NCBI GenBank assembly: GCA_020024455.1 | Contig: JAHHTU010000005.1 | Span: 1 to 64,000 of the forward strand | DNA: 64,000 bases | Direction of reading: 5' to 3' | Source of the DNA: Anaerotignum sp. | GTDB lineage: Bacteria > Bacillota > Clostridia > Lachnospirales > Anaerotignaceae | Shown: positions 45,834 to 54,692 of the stretch, piece by piece | Layout: each line of letters starts with the position of its first letter | Position numbering within the stretch: position 1 is the stretch's first letter | The notes under the pieces: model-generated | Database searches by the model: none | Told to the model about the DNA's origin: nothing | What the model saw: only the letters and a program-made list of their open reading frames with translations | Translations under genes and position numbers: made by a program

Positions 45834-45846
45834 CTTGATTTATCCT

Positions 45847-47682
45847 TTATACAGCCTGTTTTTCAGGGAAGAATTGTGCGTGCCAAACCAAGAACATATA
45901 AATTGTCCATATTTTTCTGCTGTTGTCGGCTTTGCCCGCTCTATGCTCGTCCAAATATTTTACAATTTCCTCTGTGCGGAAAAATTCTTTTGCTGTTTCA
46001 CTTTCAAAAGCTGCTTTTACACGATTGTAATATGCATCTTCTTTCAACCAAATACGAATGGGGACAGGGAAACCCAATTTTTTCTTTTCTGCCACCATAT
46101 CGGGCAAATAGCGATGTGCCGCTTGACGCATGGCAAATTTTGTATTTTCCGCATTGACTTTATATTTTGTGGGAATGGTTCTTGCCACATCAAACACTTC
46201 TCTATCCAAAAACGGTACACGCACCTCCAAAGAATGTGCCATACTCATTTTATCCGCTTTTAACAAAATATCCCCAATCAACCAGAAATGAATGTCAATA
46301 TATTGCATTTTGGTAACATCATCTTGGTCTTTGACTTTATCATAAAACGGTTTTGTCAATGTGGTATGTGGATATTTCCCTGTGGGGTGTTTGAGTATTT
46401 TTTCCCGTTCCTGTTGCGGGAACATAAACGCATTGCCAATAAAACGCTCCTGCAATTCTTTGCTGCCACGAATGATATAATTTCTGCCTTTGATTTTTGG
46501 CATTTTGGACGCCACTGCACCCAAACATTTTCTGACAGGGCGTGGCAATCTTGTCATGGGCAGCAAATCATGTGGCTCTCTGTAAATATTGTACCCACCG
46601 AAAAATTCATCTGCACCCTCTCCCGACAAAGATACTTTGACGTGCTGTGCCGCTGTTTGGCTGACAAAATACAATGCAATCGCAGAAGGGTCTGCCAGAG
46701 GTTCGTCCATGTGGTATTGTACCTTGCCGATAGTGTCCCAATATTCCTGTTTGGAAATCAATTTGCTGTAATTATCAATGCCGATTTTTTCAGACAATGC
46801 TTTTGCATAATCAATTTCATTATATTTTTCATAATCAAAGCCTACGGTAAACGTTTTATCTCCATGGAAACTTGCTGCCACATAAGAACTGTCTACCCCG
46901 CTGGATAAGAAAGAACCCACTTCCACATCACTGATTTTATGTTTTTCGATAGAGCCTTGCATCACGTTGTCAATATCGTCCACAAATGCTTCCAAGCTCT
47001 TGTTATGGTCAGGGGCAAACACCGGCTCCCAATAGCGTTTGATGTCCATTTTGCCTTTATGGAATGTAAAACAATGGGCAGGTGGCAATTTGAACACACC
47101 TTTGAAAAATGTTTCCGGTAATACGCTGTATTGGAATGTCAAATAATTTTCCAGTGCTTCCGGATTGACCTGCTTTACAAAATTTGGATATTCTAATATG
47201 CTTTTGATTTCAGAGCCATAAATCAGCTGATTGTCTTGTATGGCATAATAAAACGGCTTGATACCGAAAAAATCTCTTGCTCCAAACAATGTTTCTTTTT
47301 TGCTGTCCCAAATGACAAATGCAAACATACCTCTCAAACGGGGCAACAATGCTTCTCCATATTCTTCATACCCATGCAGCAACACCTCTGTGTCTGCATG
47401 ACTGCTCATCACATGACCTTTTGCAATCAAATCTTCTCTGATTTGCTGATGATTATAAATTTCACCATTGAATGTAATCACCATATCTTTTGTTTCATTA
47501 TATATCGGTTGTGTACCGCCCTCCAAGTCAATGATACTCAAACGACGGAATCCCATCGAAACACCATCGTCAATATGCTTACCGCCACTATCCGGCCCAC
47601 GGTGTAAAATTTTATTCATCATATTTTCCAATATTTCTTCGGACGTCATCAAGCGTCCTGTAAAGCCGCAAATACCGCACAT
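45847..47682 (-). CDS. asnB: Asparagine synthetase (glutamine-hydrolysing) (611 aa)
   Basis: Makes asparagine from aspartate, ATP and glutamine. Cys2 (MCGICGFTG) is the glutaminase nucleophile, and the ATP pyrophosphatase loop is LSSGVDSSYVA. SLSGEGADEFFGGYNIY and LLKADKMSMAHSLEVRVPFLD are conserved. The 611-aa length is normal. It follows malQ by 38 bp on the minus strand, so they may be linked, and ends with a terminator. Confidence 0.95.
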   Translation of the reverse strand: MCGICGFTGRLMTSEEILENMMNKILHRGPDSGGKHIDDGVSMGFRRLSIIDLEGGTQPIYNETKDMVITFNGEIYNHQQIREDLIAKGHVMSSHADTEVLLHGYEEYGEALLPRLRGMFAFVIWDSKKETLFGARDFFGIKPFYYAIQDNQLIYGSEIKSILEYPNFVKQVNPEALENYLTFQYSVLPETFFKGVFKLPPAHCFTFHKGKMDIKRYWEPVFAPDHNKSLEAFVDDIDNVMQGSIEKHKISDVEVGSFLSSGVDSSYVAASFHGDKTFTVGFDYEKYNEIDYAKALSEKIGIDNYSKLISKQEYWDTIGKVQYHMDEPLADPSAIALYFVSQTAAQHVKVSLSGEGADEFFGGYNIYREPHDLLPMTRLPRPVRKCLGAVASKMPKIKGRNYIIRGSKELQERFIGNAFMFPQQEREKILKHPTGKYPHTTLTKPFYDKVKDQDDVTKMQYIDIHFWLIGDILLKADKMSMAHSLEVRVPFLDREVFDVARTIPTKYKVNAENTKFAMRQAAHRYLPDMVAEKKKLGFPVPIRIWLKEDAYYNRVKAAFESETAKEFFRTEEIVKYLDEHRAGKADNSRKIWTIYMFLVWHAQFFPEKQAV

Positions 47683-47720
47683 ATCTTATATCCTCCTTAT
47701 TTGCCTTTTCGTTTGTTATT

Positions 47721-49340
47721 TTAGCACAATTTCGGGTGTTCGGAAAGAGTATCTTTTTTTGTATATCTTCCAAACAATGTTGACAAATAATATAATCCTT
47801 CGGTATCACTTTCTTTCCACAAATCCCATGTAAACCGAAAGCCCCAGTTGCCTGTTGCAACTCCCGGAATGTTCATACGATATGCACTGTCTAATTGCAG
47901 CACATCTTGCAATGGCACGATGGCAAATATGGCAGCAGAGGCAAATGCCAACCGAATAAAATCCCAAGAAACATTTTCGCCACTGACATTCATATATCTT
48001 CTGTAATGGTCTTTTTCTGCCTCTGTTGCTGTCTGATACCAGCCTTTTGATGTGTCGTTGTCATGCGTGCCGCTATACATCACACGGTTTTGTTGGCACA
48101 TATGCGGCAGATATGCATGGTTTGCATCTGCACCGAATGCAAACTGCAAAATACACATACCCGGCAAACCAACCGCCTGCCGTAATTGATGGACTTCTTC
48201 TGTGATGATGCCCAAATCTTCTGCAATCAACGGCAATTTGCCCAATGCATTTTGCAATGCATCAAACAAAGCGGTATTTGGCCCTTTTTTCCATGTGCCT
48301 TGCATGGCATTTTTTGCACCAAATGGGACAGACCAGTAGCTTGCAAACCCCCGAAAATGGTCAATGCGTAAATAATCCGTATCTTGCAATGCCTTTTGGA
48401 TACGGGAAATCCACCATGCAAAACCTGTTTTTTCATGCATATTCCAATCATACAACGGATTGCCCCACAGTTGTCCTTCTGCACAAAAATAATCCGGCGG
48501 TACACCTGCCACAGCTTTTGGAAAGCCTTTGCTTTCCAACTGGAACAGCTTTTGGTTTGCCCATACATCGGCACTGTCATATGCCACAAAAATGGGAGCA
48601 TCGCCAATCAGCAAAACACCCCTTGCATTGGCATATGCTTTCAATGCCTGCCATTGCATTGCAAACAGATATTGATAAAACATTTCTTCCTGCATGGCAT
48701 CTTGCACGGTTTTTTTCCATCTTTGTATTGCTTTTGCATTGCGTTTTCGCAAGTCAGTAGGAAATGTATTCCAACAAGCAGTATCAAAATACATCTTTTG
48801 TTCCGTTTCTGATAAAAATGTTTCTGTGTCTTTTGCAAAGCTTTCAAAATGTTTGGTGTCTGTCTGTCTTTGTTTTTGCAAATATGCCTTGACAGCCGTA
48901 AACAATGCATAATCTTCCAACCAATATGCATTTTGTTCACAGTATGCAGTAAATGCGTTGTGCTTGGCTGTGTCTTTTTGAAATTTTGTATATGCCACTT
49001 GCAAAAGGGGCAATTTATACTGTCTGACCGCCTCATAATCCACACGTTTGGTATCAAAACAGGGAATTTCTCCCAAATCCTCCTCTGCCAAAAAACCATC
49101 TCTCACCAAATCATCGGGACTGATGAGCAATACATTGCCCGCAAATGCAGAGGTACTCTGATATGGAGAATGACCACTGCCTATCGGACACAAAGGCAAA
49201 ATCTGCCATAATGTTTGTCCGCTTTGTTGCAATTTATCTACAAACATACGTGCATTTTCCCCAAAATCTCCAATCCCATACGCAGATGGTAACGATGTGG
49301 GGTGCAACAATATGCCGCTTCTTCTTTTTTCAAATACCAT
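47721..49340 (-). CDS. malQ: 4-alpha-glucanotransferase (539 aa)
   Basis: A GH77 enzyme that disproportionates maltodextrins and remodels glycogen. The N-terminal RRSGILLHPTSLPSAYGIGD is diagnostic. Catalytic residues are seen in YLRIDHFRGFASYW (nucleophile Asp), PLIAEDLGIITEEV (acid/base Glu) and SGTHDNDTSKGWY (Asp). The start is ATG 49340, 10 bp after GGAGG; a 46-residue upstream extension lacks a start signal. No other glycogen gene is nearby. Confidence 0.94.
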   Translation of the reverse strand: MVFEKRRSGILLHPTSLPSAYGIGDFGENARMFVDKLQQSGQTLWQILPLCPIGSGHSPYQSTSAFAGNVLLISPDDLVRDGFLAEEDLGEIPCFDTKRVDYEAVRQYKLPLLQVAYTKFQKDTAKHNAFTAYCEQNAYWLEDYALFTAVKAYLQKQRQTDTKHFESFAKDTETFLSETEQKMYFDTACWNTFPTDLRKRNAKAIQRWKKTVQDAMQEEMFYQYLFAMQWQALKAYANARGVLLIGDAPIFVAYDSADVWANQKLFQLESKGFPKAVAGVPPDYFCAEGQLWGNPLYDWNMHEKTGFAWWISRIQKALQDTDYLRIDHFRGFASYWSVPFGAKNAMQGTWKKGPNTALFDALQNALGKLPLIAEDLGIITEEVHQLRQAVGLPGMCILQFAFGADANHAYLPHMCQQNRVMYSGTHDNDTSKGWYQTATEAEKDHYRRYMNVSGENVSWDFIRLAFASAAIFAIVPLQDVLQLDSAYRMNIPGVATGNWGFRFTWDLWKESDTEGLYYLSTLFGRYTKKDTLSEHPKLC

Positions 49341-49524
49341 AAACCATAAACCTCCATGGATTGCGTTTTGTTTTTTGCTATATTCTATCAGTTTTATATC
49401 TCGGTTACTATACGCAGAACTGCCAAAAATTATATGAAATTCCAGAAAAAAGTCAGAATTTTTCTTTGCCGTTCGCAAACACTATGCTTGCAAACCAATT
49501 CTAAATTAAGGAGGGAATACAAAT

Positions 49525-49905
49525 ATGAAAAAACTGCAAATAACAGCCACAGCCGCTTGTTTGGCACTTGCCATGACAGGTTGTGGTGCAAATACCGCAA
49601 ACAATTTGGGTGGTGCAACAGATGACCGAAACAACGATGTATACGGCAGCAATATGTATTGGGACGGATATGGGGTAAACAACGGCTATCCTTTGGACGG
49701 TGCAACAGACCGCACAGAATTTGGCATGGCAAAGTATAATACCAAATCATTCAGCAACCAAGTGAAAGACACAGGCAATAACCTGAACAATGGTGTAAAC
49801 GATATTGGGCGTGACATCAAAAACGGTGCCGATGACATTGGGCGTGGTGTCAAAGATGTTGTGGACGATGTCACAGACGGCAACTCTGCCAAAATGATGA
49901 ACTAA
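49525..49905 (+). CDS. Lipoprotein with 11-residue repeats (126 aa)
   Basis: Lipobox LAMTGC (Cys20) marks a lipid-anchored protein. A Asn/Gly/Asp-rich region (21-70) is followed by 11-residue repeats: VKDTGNNLNNG (80-90), VNDIGRDIKNG (91-101), ADDIGRGVKDV (102-112) and a partial one to 119. That period suggests an amphipathic helix. AAGGAGG precedes the ATG. The function is unknown. Confidence 0.85.
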   Translation: MKKLQITATAACLALAMTGCGANTANNLGGATDDRNNDVYGSNMYWDGYGVNNGYPLDGATDRTEFGMAKYNTKSFSNQVKDTGNNLNNGVNDIGRDIKNGADDIGRGVKDVVDDVTDGNSAKMMN

Positions 49906-49925
49906 TCACAAAGGCGGTGGCAGAT

Positions 49926-50279
49926 ATGCAAAACAGAAAACATTGGGCAGTGGGATTATGCACAGGATTTGCAAACGGACTGTTTGGCAGTGGTGGCGGC
50001 ACGATTGCCGTACCTGCAATGGAGCGTTTTTTGCATACCGAAGAACATAAGGCACACGCAACGGCGATTGCTGTCATACTTCCGCTTTCTTTGCTTTCTT
50101 TGGGTATTTATCTTTGGAAAGGAGAAATCATATGGCAGATTGCACTCTGGGCATCATTGGGCGGTGTGGCAGGCGGTTTTGTGGGTGCAAAATTGCTCAA
50201 AAAAGTCAGTGGCATTTGGCTGCATCGCATATTTGGATTGTTCATGCTCTTTGCGGCTGCACGTATGATGTTTTCTTAG
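49926..50279 (+). CDS. TSUP-family permease half, first copy (117 aa)
   Basis: A membrane protein of the TauE/SafE/TSUP family, with about four spans, half the size of the usual eight-span protein. GLCTGFANGLFGSGGGTIAVPA is the family start motif. The ATG at 49926 is preferred to GTG 49917, which abuts the ribosome site. It is followed directly by a second half-size gene with its own start, suggesting a heterodimer in the membrane. The substrate may be a sulfur-containing organic acid, but that is unknown. Confidence 0.88.
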   Translation: MQNRKHWAVGLCTGFANGLFGSGGGTIAVPAMERFLHTEEHKAHATAIAVILPLSLLSLGIYLWKGEIIWQIALWASLGGVAGGFVGAKLLKKVSGIWLHRIFGLFMLFAAARMMFS

Positions 50280-50280
50280 T

Positions 50281-50664
50281 ATGATAGAAATTGTCATTGC
50301 AGGCTTTCTTGCCGGTATCATCAGCGGTATGGGGATTGGCGGCGGGACACTGCTCATTCCTGCACTCTTATTTTTTACCGATTTGACACAGCAACAAGCC
50401 CAAGGCGTCAATCTATTATTCTTTCTACCCACTGCCCTCATTGCATTGTATACCCATATCAAAAACAAAAACGTAGAAACCAAAACCGCAAAGCCTTTGA
50501 TTTGGACAGGGCTTTTGGGAGCTTTATGCGGTTCTCTGCTAGCTGTGTTTTTGCAACCGCAAATACTGCGAAAAGTATTTGCCGGATTTTTATTTGTCAT
50601 GGGACTGACCGAAGTTTTCCACAAGAAAACGAACCAAAAAAAGGAGGACGGACATGGAGTATAA
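50281..50664 (+). CDS. TSUP-family permease half, second copy (127 aa)
   Basis: The second half of a TauE/SafE-type exporter. FLAGIISGMGIGGGTLLIPAL resembles the start motif of the first half, as expected from the internal repeat of the full-size family. It begins one base after the upstream stop codon, so translation is probably coupled. Confidence 0.88.
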   Translation: MIEIVIAGFLAGIISGMGIGGGTLLIPALLFFTDLTQQQAQGVNLLFFLPTALIALYTHIKNKNVETKTAKPLIWTGLLGALCGSLLAVFLQPQILRKVFAGFLFVMGLTEVFHKKTNQKKEDGHGV

Positions 50665-50824
50665 GGCATTTCAGGCTTTGAAAGAAAAATTTGCAAAAGC
50701 CAATATAGACGAAAAAATTGCATTATATGTCAATACACCCGATTTGCAAAAAGACCAATATCGAGAATTGTTGCAAATGTATCCAAAAGATAAATTCAAT
50801 CTGCTGGACCAAGCATTATGGTAA
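50654..50824 (+). CDS. Small acidic/basic helical protein (56 aa)
   Basis: A complete short gene with AAGGAGG 6 bp before the ATG, overlapping the TSUP end by 11 bp and followed immediately by a terminator. The protein begins MEYKAFQALKEKF and ends LLDQALW; it looks helical and soluble and has no signal peptide. I recognise no family. The strong ribosome site, the overlap with the upstream gene and the terminator support a real gene. Confidence 0.72.
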   Translation: MEYKAFQALKEKFAKANIDEKIALYVNTPDLQKDQYRELLQMYPKDKFNLLDQALW

Positions 50825-50831
50825 TACAAAG

Positions 50832-50857
50832 AAAAAGGGACAATGTCCCTTTTTTTA
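50832..50857 (+). terminator. Intrinsic terminator
   Basis: AAAAAGGGAC/GTCCCTTTTT with a 3-nt loop and a T run, just after the 56-aa gene. It ends the series that starts at 49525. Confidence 0.86.
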
Positions 50858-50965
50858 TTTTGCCTGTTTGCATTTGGAATACATAACATATTTCCATTTA
50901 CATGAATATCTGCTATAATAAATGCCATAATAAACCATATCGGACTGGAAACGAGGTGCAAAAGT

Positions 50966-51268
50966 ATGCAATGTATCGAAGATTTATATGTTGGGCAATC
51001 CGTATCGGATTTGGGTACGGTGTTATATAGCCTGCGTCGGAATATCCCCGTCATTCGTCTATATTGCATTGCATGGTTTCCTGCACAAAATCGTATGGTA
51101 TTATTATCCACAAAAGAGCTGTTTTGCGGCAGATATGACAAACAAAATCCCATCATTGCAGGCATTGCCATGGGCAAACAGGAATGTATTGACGTGCTTT
51201 GTTATATGTTGGAACAAACGGCAACAGCCAATCGGGACATCACAGACCCCAAAATGTGGATATTATAA
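50966..51268 (+). CDS. Small unknown protein (100 aa)
   Basis: A soluble protein (QCIEDLYVGQSVSDLGTVLY, KQECIDVLCYMLEQ) with no family I recognise. GAGGTGC precedes the ATG. It lies 21 bp before the DUF2953 gene and on the same strand, so it probably belongs to the DUF2953-gerW-CARF nuclease-tetR transcript. Confidence 0.7.
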   Translation: MQCIEDLYVGQSVSDLGTVLYSLRRNIPVIRLYCIAWFPAQNRMVLLSTKELFCGRYDKQNPIIAGIAMGKQECIDVLCYMLEQTATANRDITDPKMWIL

Positions 51269-51289
51269 AAAGAGGGAGCGTTGGTAGCA

Positions 51290-52231
51290 TTGTTCGCAAT
51301 GATATTGTTTTTACTCAAATGCATAGGGATATTGCTACTGGCAATCATCGGCATACTGTTGCTGATTGTTTTGACCATTTTGCTCTCTCCCATACGATAT
51401 GAGGCAAATGGCGAAAAAACGGACAAACTGCGTGGCAATTTTCGTGTTCGATGGCTATTCGGGTTGGTATCTGTATCCGGCGTATTCCAAGAGGGAAATG
51501 AAACTCTCACTTTGGATATTTGCATATGCGGCAAGTCCTTGACACAAAATAGCCGAAAAAAGAAACCGAAAAAGAAAAAACAATCTGATGTTTTATATAG
51601 TAGAGAATCGCAAAAACCAAGCACACAAACAGAACCAAAACCCGCAACACAAATACAACCACCCAAACCAAAAACAGAAAAAACACAAATAGAAATCAAA
51701 CCCGAGACACCACAAAAAAAAGAAGGCATTCGGCGTGTCAAACTGGAACAAATACAAGAAACACCTCCACCGGACACACCCAAACAGAAAACAGAGCCTA
51801 CCGTATCTGCTGTATCGGACGACACAGCAACCGATACCCCCCAAGCAGAAAAAACATGGAAACAATGGGTAAAAAAGATTTGGGCATATGACCAAAAAAA
51901 AGCAACTGTAAAAGCCATTTGGCATTTTGTCAAAGGCATCACAAAAACCATATTGCCAAACCATTTTTATTTTCAAGGCACATTCGGAACGGGTGACCCC
52001 GCACAAACAGGGTACTTATTGGCAATGGCAAGCATATGGAAAGCAAAATTCGGAGAAAACTTACAAATCAAAGGCGATTTTGCAAAGGCAACCGCCCAAG
52101 ATATCATATTTCGATGCAAAGGTCGTATTGTGTTAGGATATTTGGCATATCTAACCGCCAGATTTGCATTGGCAAAGCCGATACGGCAAATCATCAAATC
52201 GTTATGGAAAGGAAGAACACAAAATGGGTAA
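51290..52231 (+). CDS. DUF2953 domain protein, YtfI-like (about 313 aa)
   Basis: An N-terminal membrane helix (LLKCIGILLLAIIGILLLIVLTILL) is followed by GEKTDKLRGNFRVRWLFGLVSVSG, the DUF2953 start. A Lys/Pro/Thr/Gln-rich linker (about residues 95-190) separates it from a C-terminal GTGDPAQTGYLLAMASIW domain. In Bacillus ytfI precedes ytfJ/gerW, as here. TTG 51290 is the suggested start; TTG 51281 and ATG 51299 are alternatives. The gene overlaps gerW by 8 bp. Confidence 0.82.
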   Translation: MFAMILFLLKCIGILLLAIIGILLLIVLTILLSPIRYEANGEKTDKLRGNFRVRWLFGLVSVSGVFQEGNETLTLDICICGKSLTQNSRKKKPKKKKQSDVLYSRESQKPSTQTEPKPATQIQPPKPKTEKTQIEIKPETPQKKEGIRRVKLEQIQETPPPDTPKQKTEPTVSAVSDDTATDTPQAEKTWKQWVKKIWAYDQKKATVKAIWHFVKGITKTILPNHFYFQGTFGTGDPAQTGYLLAMASIWKAKFGENLQIKGDFAKATAQDIIFRCKGRIVLGYLAYLTARFALAKPIRQIIKSLWKGRTQNG

Positions 52232-52625
52232 AGAATTTGACGCTTCATTAGATGTATTATTTGGAAAAGTAGACGAATTGGTATCCACAAAAACCGTTGT
52301 CGGCGATGCCATTGTCATTGGCGACATCACATTATTACCGCTCATTGAGGTGGGCGTTGGTGTTGGTTTGGGTGGCAAAGACGACGGCGGTTCTGCCGGC
52401 GGTATGGGTGCAAAAATCACACCTGCCGCAGTGCTTGCCATACAAAACGGCAGCGTGCAACTGATTAACATGAAAAATCAGGATGCTGTCAGCAAATTGA
52501 TTGATATGGCACCGAATATCGCAACAAAACTGAATTTTGGTGCTGTATTTGGCAAAAAAGAAAAAGCAGAACCCGAAAAAGAAACATCTGTAAAATTTGA
52601 GGAAGAATTGGTTGTGGAAGAGTAA
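52224..52625 (+). CDS. gerW: Sporulation protein YtfJ/GerW (133 aa)
   Basis: A spore protein that in Bacillus affects germination. The family block GDITLLPLIEVGVGVGLGGK and a Gly-rich segment are followed by GMGAKITPAAVLAIQNG and a charged C-terminal tail. The start ATG 52224 overlaps DUF2953. Spore membrane function is inferred from the Bacillus protein. The CARF nuclease gene follows after 18 bp. Confidence 0.92.
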   Translation: MGKEFDASLDVLFGKVDELVSTKTVVGDAIVIGDITLLPLIEVGVGVGLGGKDDGGSAGGMGAKITPAAVLAIQNGSVQLINMKNQDAVSKLIDMAPNIATKLNFGAVFGKKEKAEPEKETSVKFEEELVVEE

Positions 52626-52643
52626 ACGAAATGGGAGGCACCC

Positions 52644-53837
52644 ATGAAAACATTGATTGCATATTACGACAAAGATGTATTGAAAAACATTATGGGCGTT
52701 TTGACATTACGCCCTGACAAAGCCATTTTCTTATATGACAGCGGCATGGAAGACTTAACCGTTTTTCGTGCTTTACATACTTGTTTCAAAAGACATATCC
52801 CCCATATCCAAGTAGAACATTATCCGGTTGATATTTTATCCATGGATAAAATTTATCAACGTACCTGTCAAATCATCAAACATAACGGAAACTGTGACTT
52901 GGAATTGACAGGTGGTAGCGAATTGATGGTCATTGCAGGATTTCGTGCAGGCATGGAAATGGGTGCAAGGGTGTTGCATACCGATTTGGTACATAGTCAA
53001 ATCACAGACCTTTTGACAGATGAGGCTGTTGCCACGACAACCACACTTTCTTTGGAGGACTTTGTGGACGCAAGAGGGGCTTGCTTTATCGGAGAATCCC
53101 ATAGACCACCTGCACCCTCCCGTTACCAAGCCATTTGGGATATGGCACGCTATTTGTTCACCCATTTGGAAGATTGGAAACACACTTGCAGTTTTTTGCA
53201 AACCGTTGCCGCCAGATATTTGCCACATGAGCTTTATATGGAGAGCAAAGCAACCATCTATATGAAAAATGGCAAAAAAACCACTGCCGACAAAGCCATA
53301 TTGCAAGAGTTCCAAAGACTGGGTTTTATCAAACATTTGGTCATGGACGGGGAACGTGTCAAATTTTCTTATTGCTCTGTGCAAGACAGACAATATTGTA
53401 TCGGATATGGCGTTTGGCTGGAATTATATGTCTATATTGCCGCACAACGCTCCGGACGCTTTGATGACGTAAAGCTGGGGACAATGATTGACTGGAATGC
53501 TTACGACGGTGTCACTGTTGCAGGCAATGAAATTGACGTTATTTTAATGGAACAGTCTTTGCCTGTGTTCATTTCCTGCAAATTACGCAGTGCTGACACT
53601 GCCGCTTTGAATGAATTGCTCATTGCAAAAAAACGTCTGGGTGGGTGGTTCTCCAAAGGCGTCATTGTCACATTTGGCAGAGAAAAAACAGATAAAACAG
53701 GCACATATCAACGTGCCAAAGAATTGGGCATCACATTGTTAGATGCTACCGATATTTTATCCAATGATTTTGAAAAGCGACTTGTGCGTGCCATTCGGGA
53801 GCATGACTTGGTTAGCCTGAAATGGAAAAAAATATAA
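52644..53837 (+). CDS. Card1/Can2-like CARF-nuclease, DUF1887 family (397 aa)
   Basis: The N-terminal CARF-like Rossmann domain (about residues 1-145) has the conserved DLELTGGSELMVIAG strip at 85-99 that binds cyclic oligoadenylate in Can2/Card1. A winged-helix-like linker leads to a C-terminal PD-(D/E)XK nuclease: Glu296 and Asp298 in GNEIDVILM and Lys313 in FISCK. The usual Glu before that Lys is Ser311. Family members act with type III CRISPR systems; none is in this window. AAGGAGG-like GGGAGG precedes the ATG, 18 bp after gerW. Confidence 0.88.
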   Translation: MKTLIAYYDKDVLKNIMGVLTLRPDKAIFLYDSGMEDLTVFRALHTCFKRHIPHIQVEHYPVDILSMDKIYQRTCQIIKHNGNCDLELTGGSELMVIAGFRAGMEMGARVLHTDLVHSQITDLLTDEAVATTTTLSLEDFVDARGACFIGESHRPPAPSRYQAIWDMARYLFTHLEDWKHTCSFLQTVAARYLPHELYMESKATIYMKNGKKTTADKAILQEFQRLGFIKHLVMDGERVKFSYCSVQDRQYCIGYGVWLELYVYIAAQRSGRFDDVKLGTMIDWNAYDGVTVAGNEIDVILMEQSLPVFISCKLRSADTAALNELLIAKKRLGGWFSKGVIVTFGREKTDKTGTYQRAKELGITLLDATDILSNDFEKRLVRAIREHDLVSLKWKKI

Positions 53838-53853
53838 GAAAGGACTTGACTTT

Positions 53854-54450
53854 GTGGCAAAAAAGAAAAACCGCAATACCAAAAGCAAAATTATTGCGGC
53901 AGCATGGAAATTATTTTATGAACAAGGATATGACGACACCACCGTCGAAGAAATTGTAGAGGCATCGAACACCTCCAAAGGTTCATTTTATCATTATTTC
54001 AATGGTAAAGATGCTCTGCTTGGTTCATTGTCCGAATTGTTTGACGATAAATATACAGAGCTTATCCCCACATTAAACGAGGATATGGACAGCTTTGACA
54101 AATTGCTGTATCTCAACAAAGAGTTGTTTCGTATGATTGATGACAGTATTTCTCTGGATTTGTTGGCACGATTATATTCTTCTCAGCTGATTACAAACGG
54201 AGAGCGGCATTTGTTAGACCATAACCGTGTGTATTATAAGCTGTTACGCCAAATCATATCGCAGGGGCAACAAAAAGGAGAATTGCGTGATGATATTTCC
54301 ATCAATGAATTGGTCAAAACATACGCACTGTGCGAGCGTGCATTGATTTATGACTGGTGTTTGTGCAACGGAGAATATGCACTCAGCCGATATGCAGGAG
54401 AAATGATGCCACGATTTTTGAGTGGATTTCGTAATCCTGATACAGAATAA
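53854..54450 (+). CDS. TetR-family transcriptional regulator (198 aa)
   Basis: The N-terminal HTH is the TetR type (IIAAAWKLFYEQGYDDTTVEEI and SKGSFYHYFNGKDALL). The C-terminal helical domain of about 140 residues is ligand-binding and unassigned. The start is GTG 53854, 9 bp after AAAGGA. It is 16 bp after the CARF nuclease gene, and it may control putP or its own operon. It is followed by a terminator. Confidence 0.9.
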   Translation: MAKKKNRNTKSKIIAAAWKLFYEQGYDDTTVEEIVEASNTSKGSFYHYFNGKDALLGSLSELFDDKYTELIPTLNEDMDSFDKLLYLNKELFRMIDDSISLDLLARLYSSQLITNGERHLLDHNRVYYKLLRQIISQGQQKGELRDDISINELVKTYALCERALIYDWCLCNGEYALSRYAGEMMPRFLSGFRNPDTE

Positions 54451-54456
54451 ACATAA

Positions 54457-54488
54457 AAAAGGACTTTTTGATAAAGTTCTTTTTTATT
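54457..54488 (+). terminator. Intrinsic terminator after tetR
   Basis: A stem AAAAGGACTTT/AAAGTTCTTTT (one G-T pair) with a short loop, followed by TTTTATTTTC. The rest of the 242-bp gap to putP is very AT-rich and holds the putP promoter. Confidence 0.75.
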
Positions 54489-54608
54489 TTCACAAAAAAA
54501 TGTTTTAGATATAATTTTTAATCAAATTTTATTATCAATAATCGTATTGCTTATTTGATTGATTATTTCAATATTTTTTATGATATTTGATATATTTTAT
54601 ATAGAATA

Positions 54609-54658
54609 TAGTCTAAACTTTATTCTGTGTTTTAGTCTAATTTGATTTGTGGTATACT
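54609..54658 (+). promoter_or_regulatory. putP promoter with direct repeats
   Basis: The -10 is TATACT (54653-54658) with TG two bases before it (extended -10), and the -35 is a weak TTTAGT (54631-54636). TAGTCTAA occurs twice (54609-54616 and 54633-54640), 24 bp apart, and the second copy overlaps the -35. The spacing suits a dimeric regulator bound on one face of DNA. Confidence 0.5.
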
Positions 54659-54692
54659 GTCAACAATATGCAACAGAAAGGACTGAAACAAA

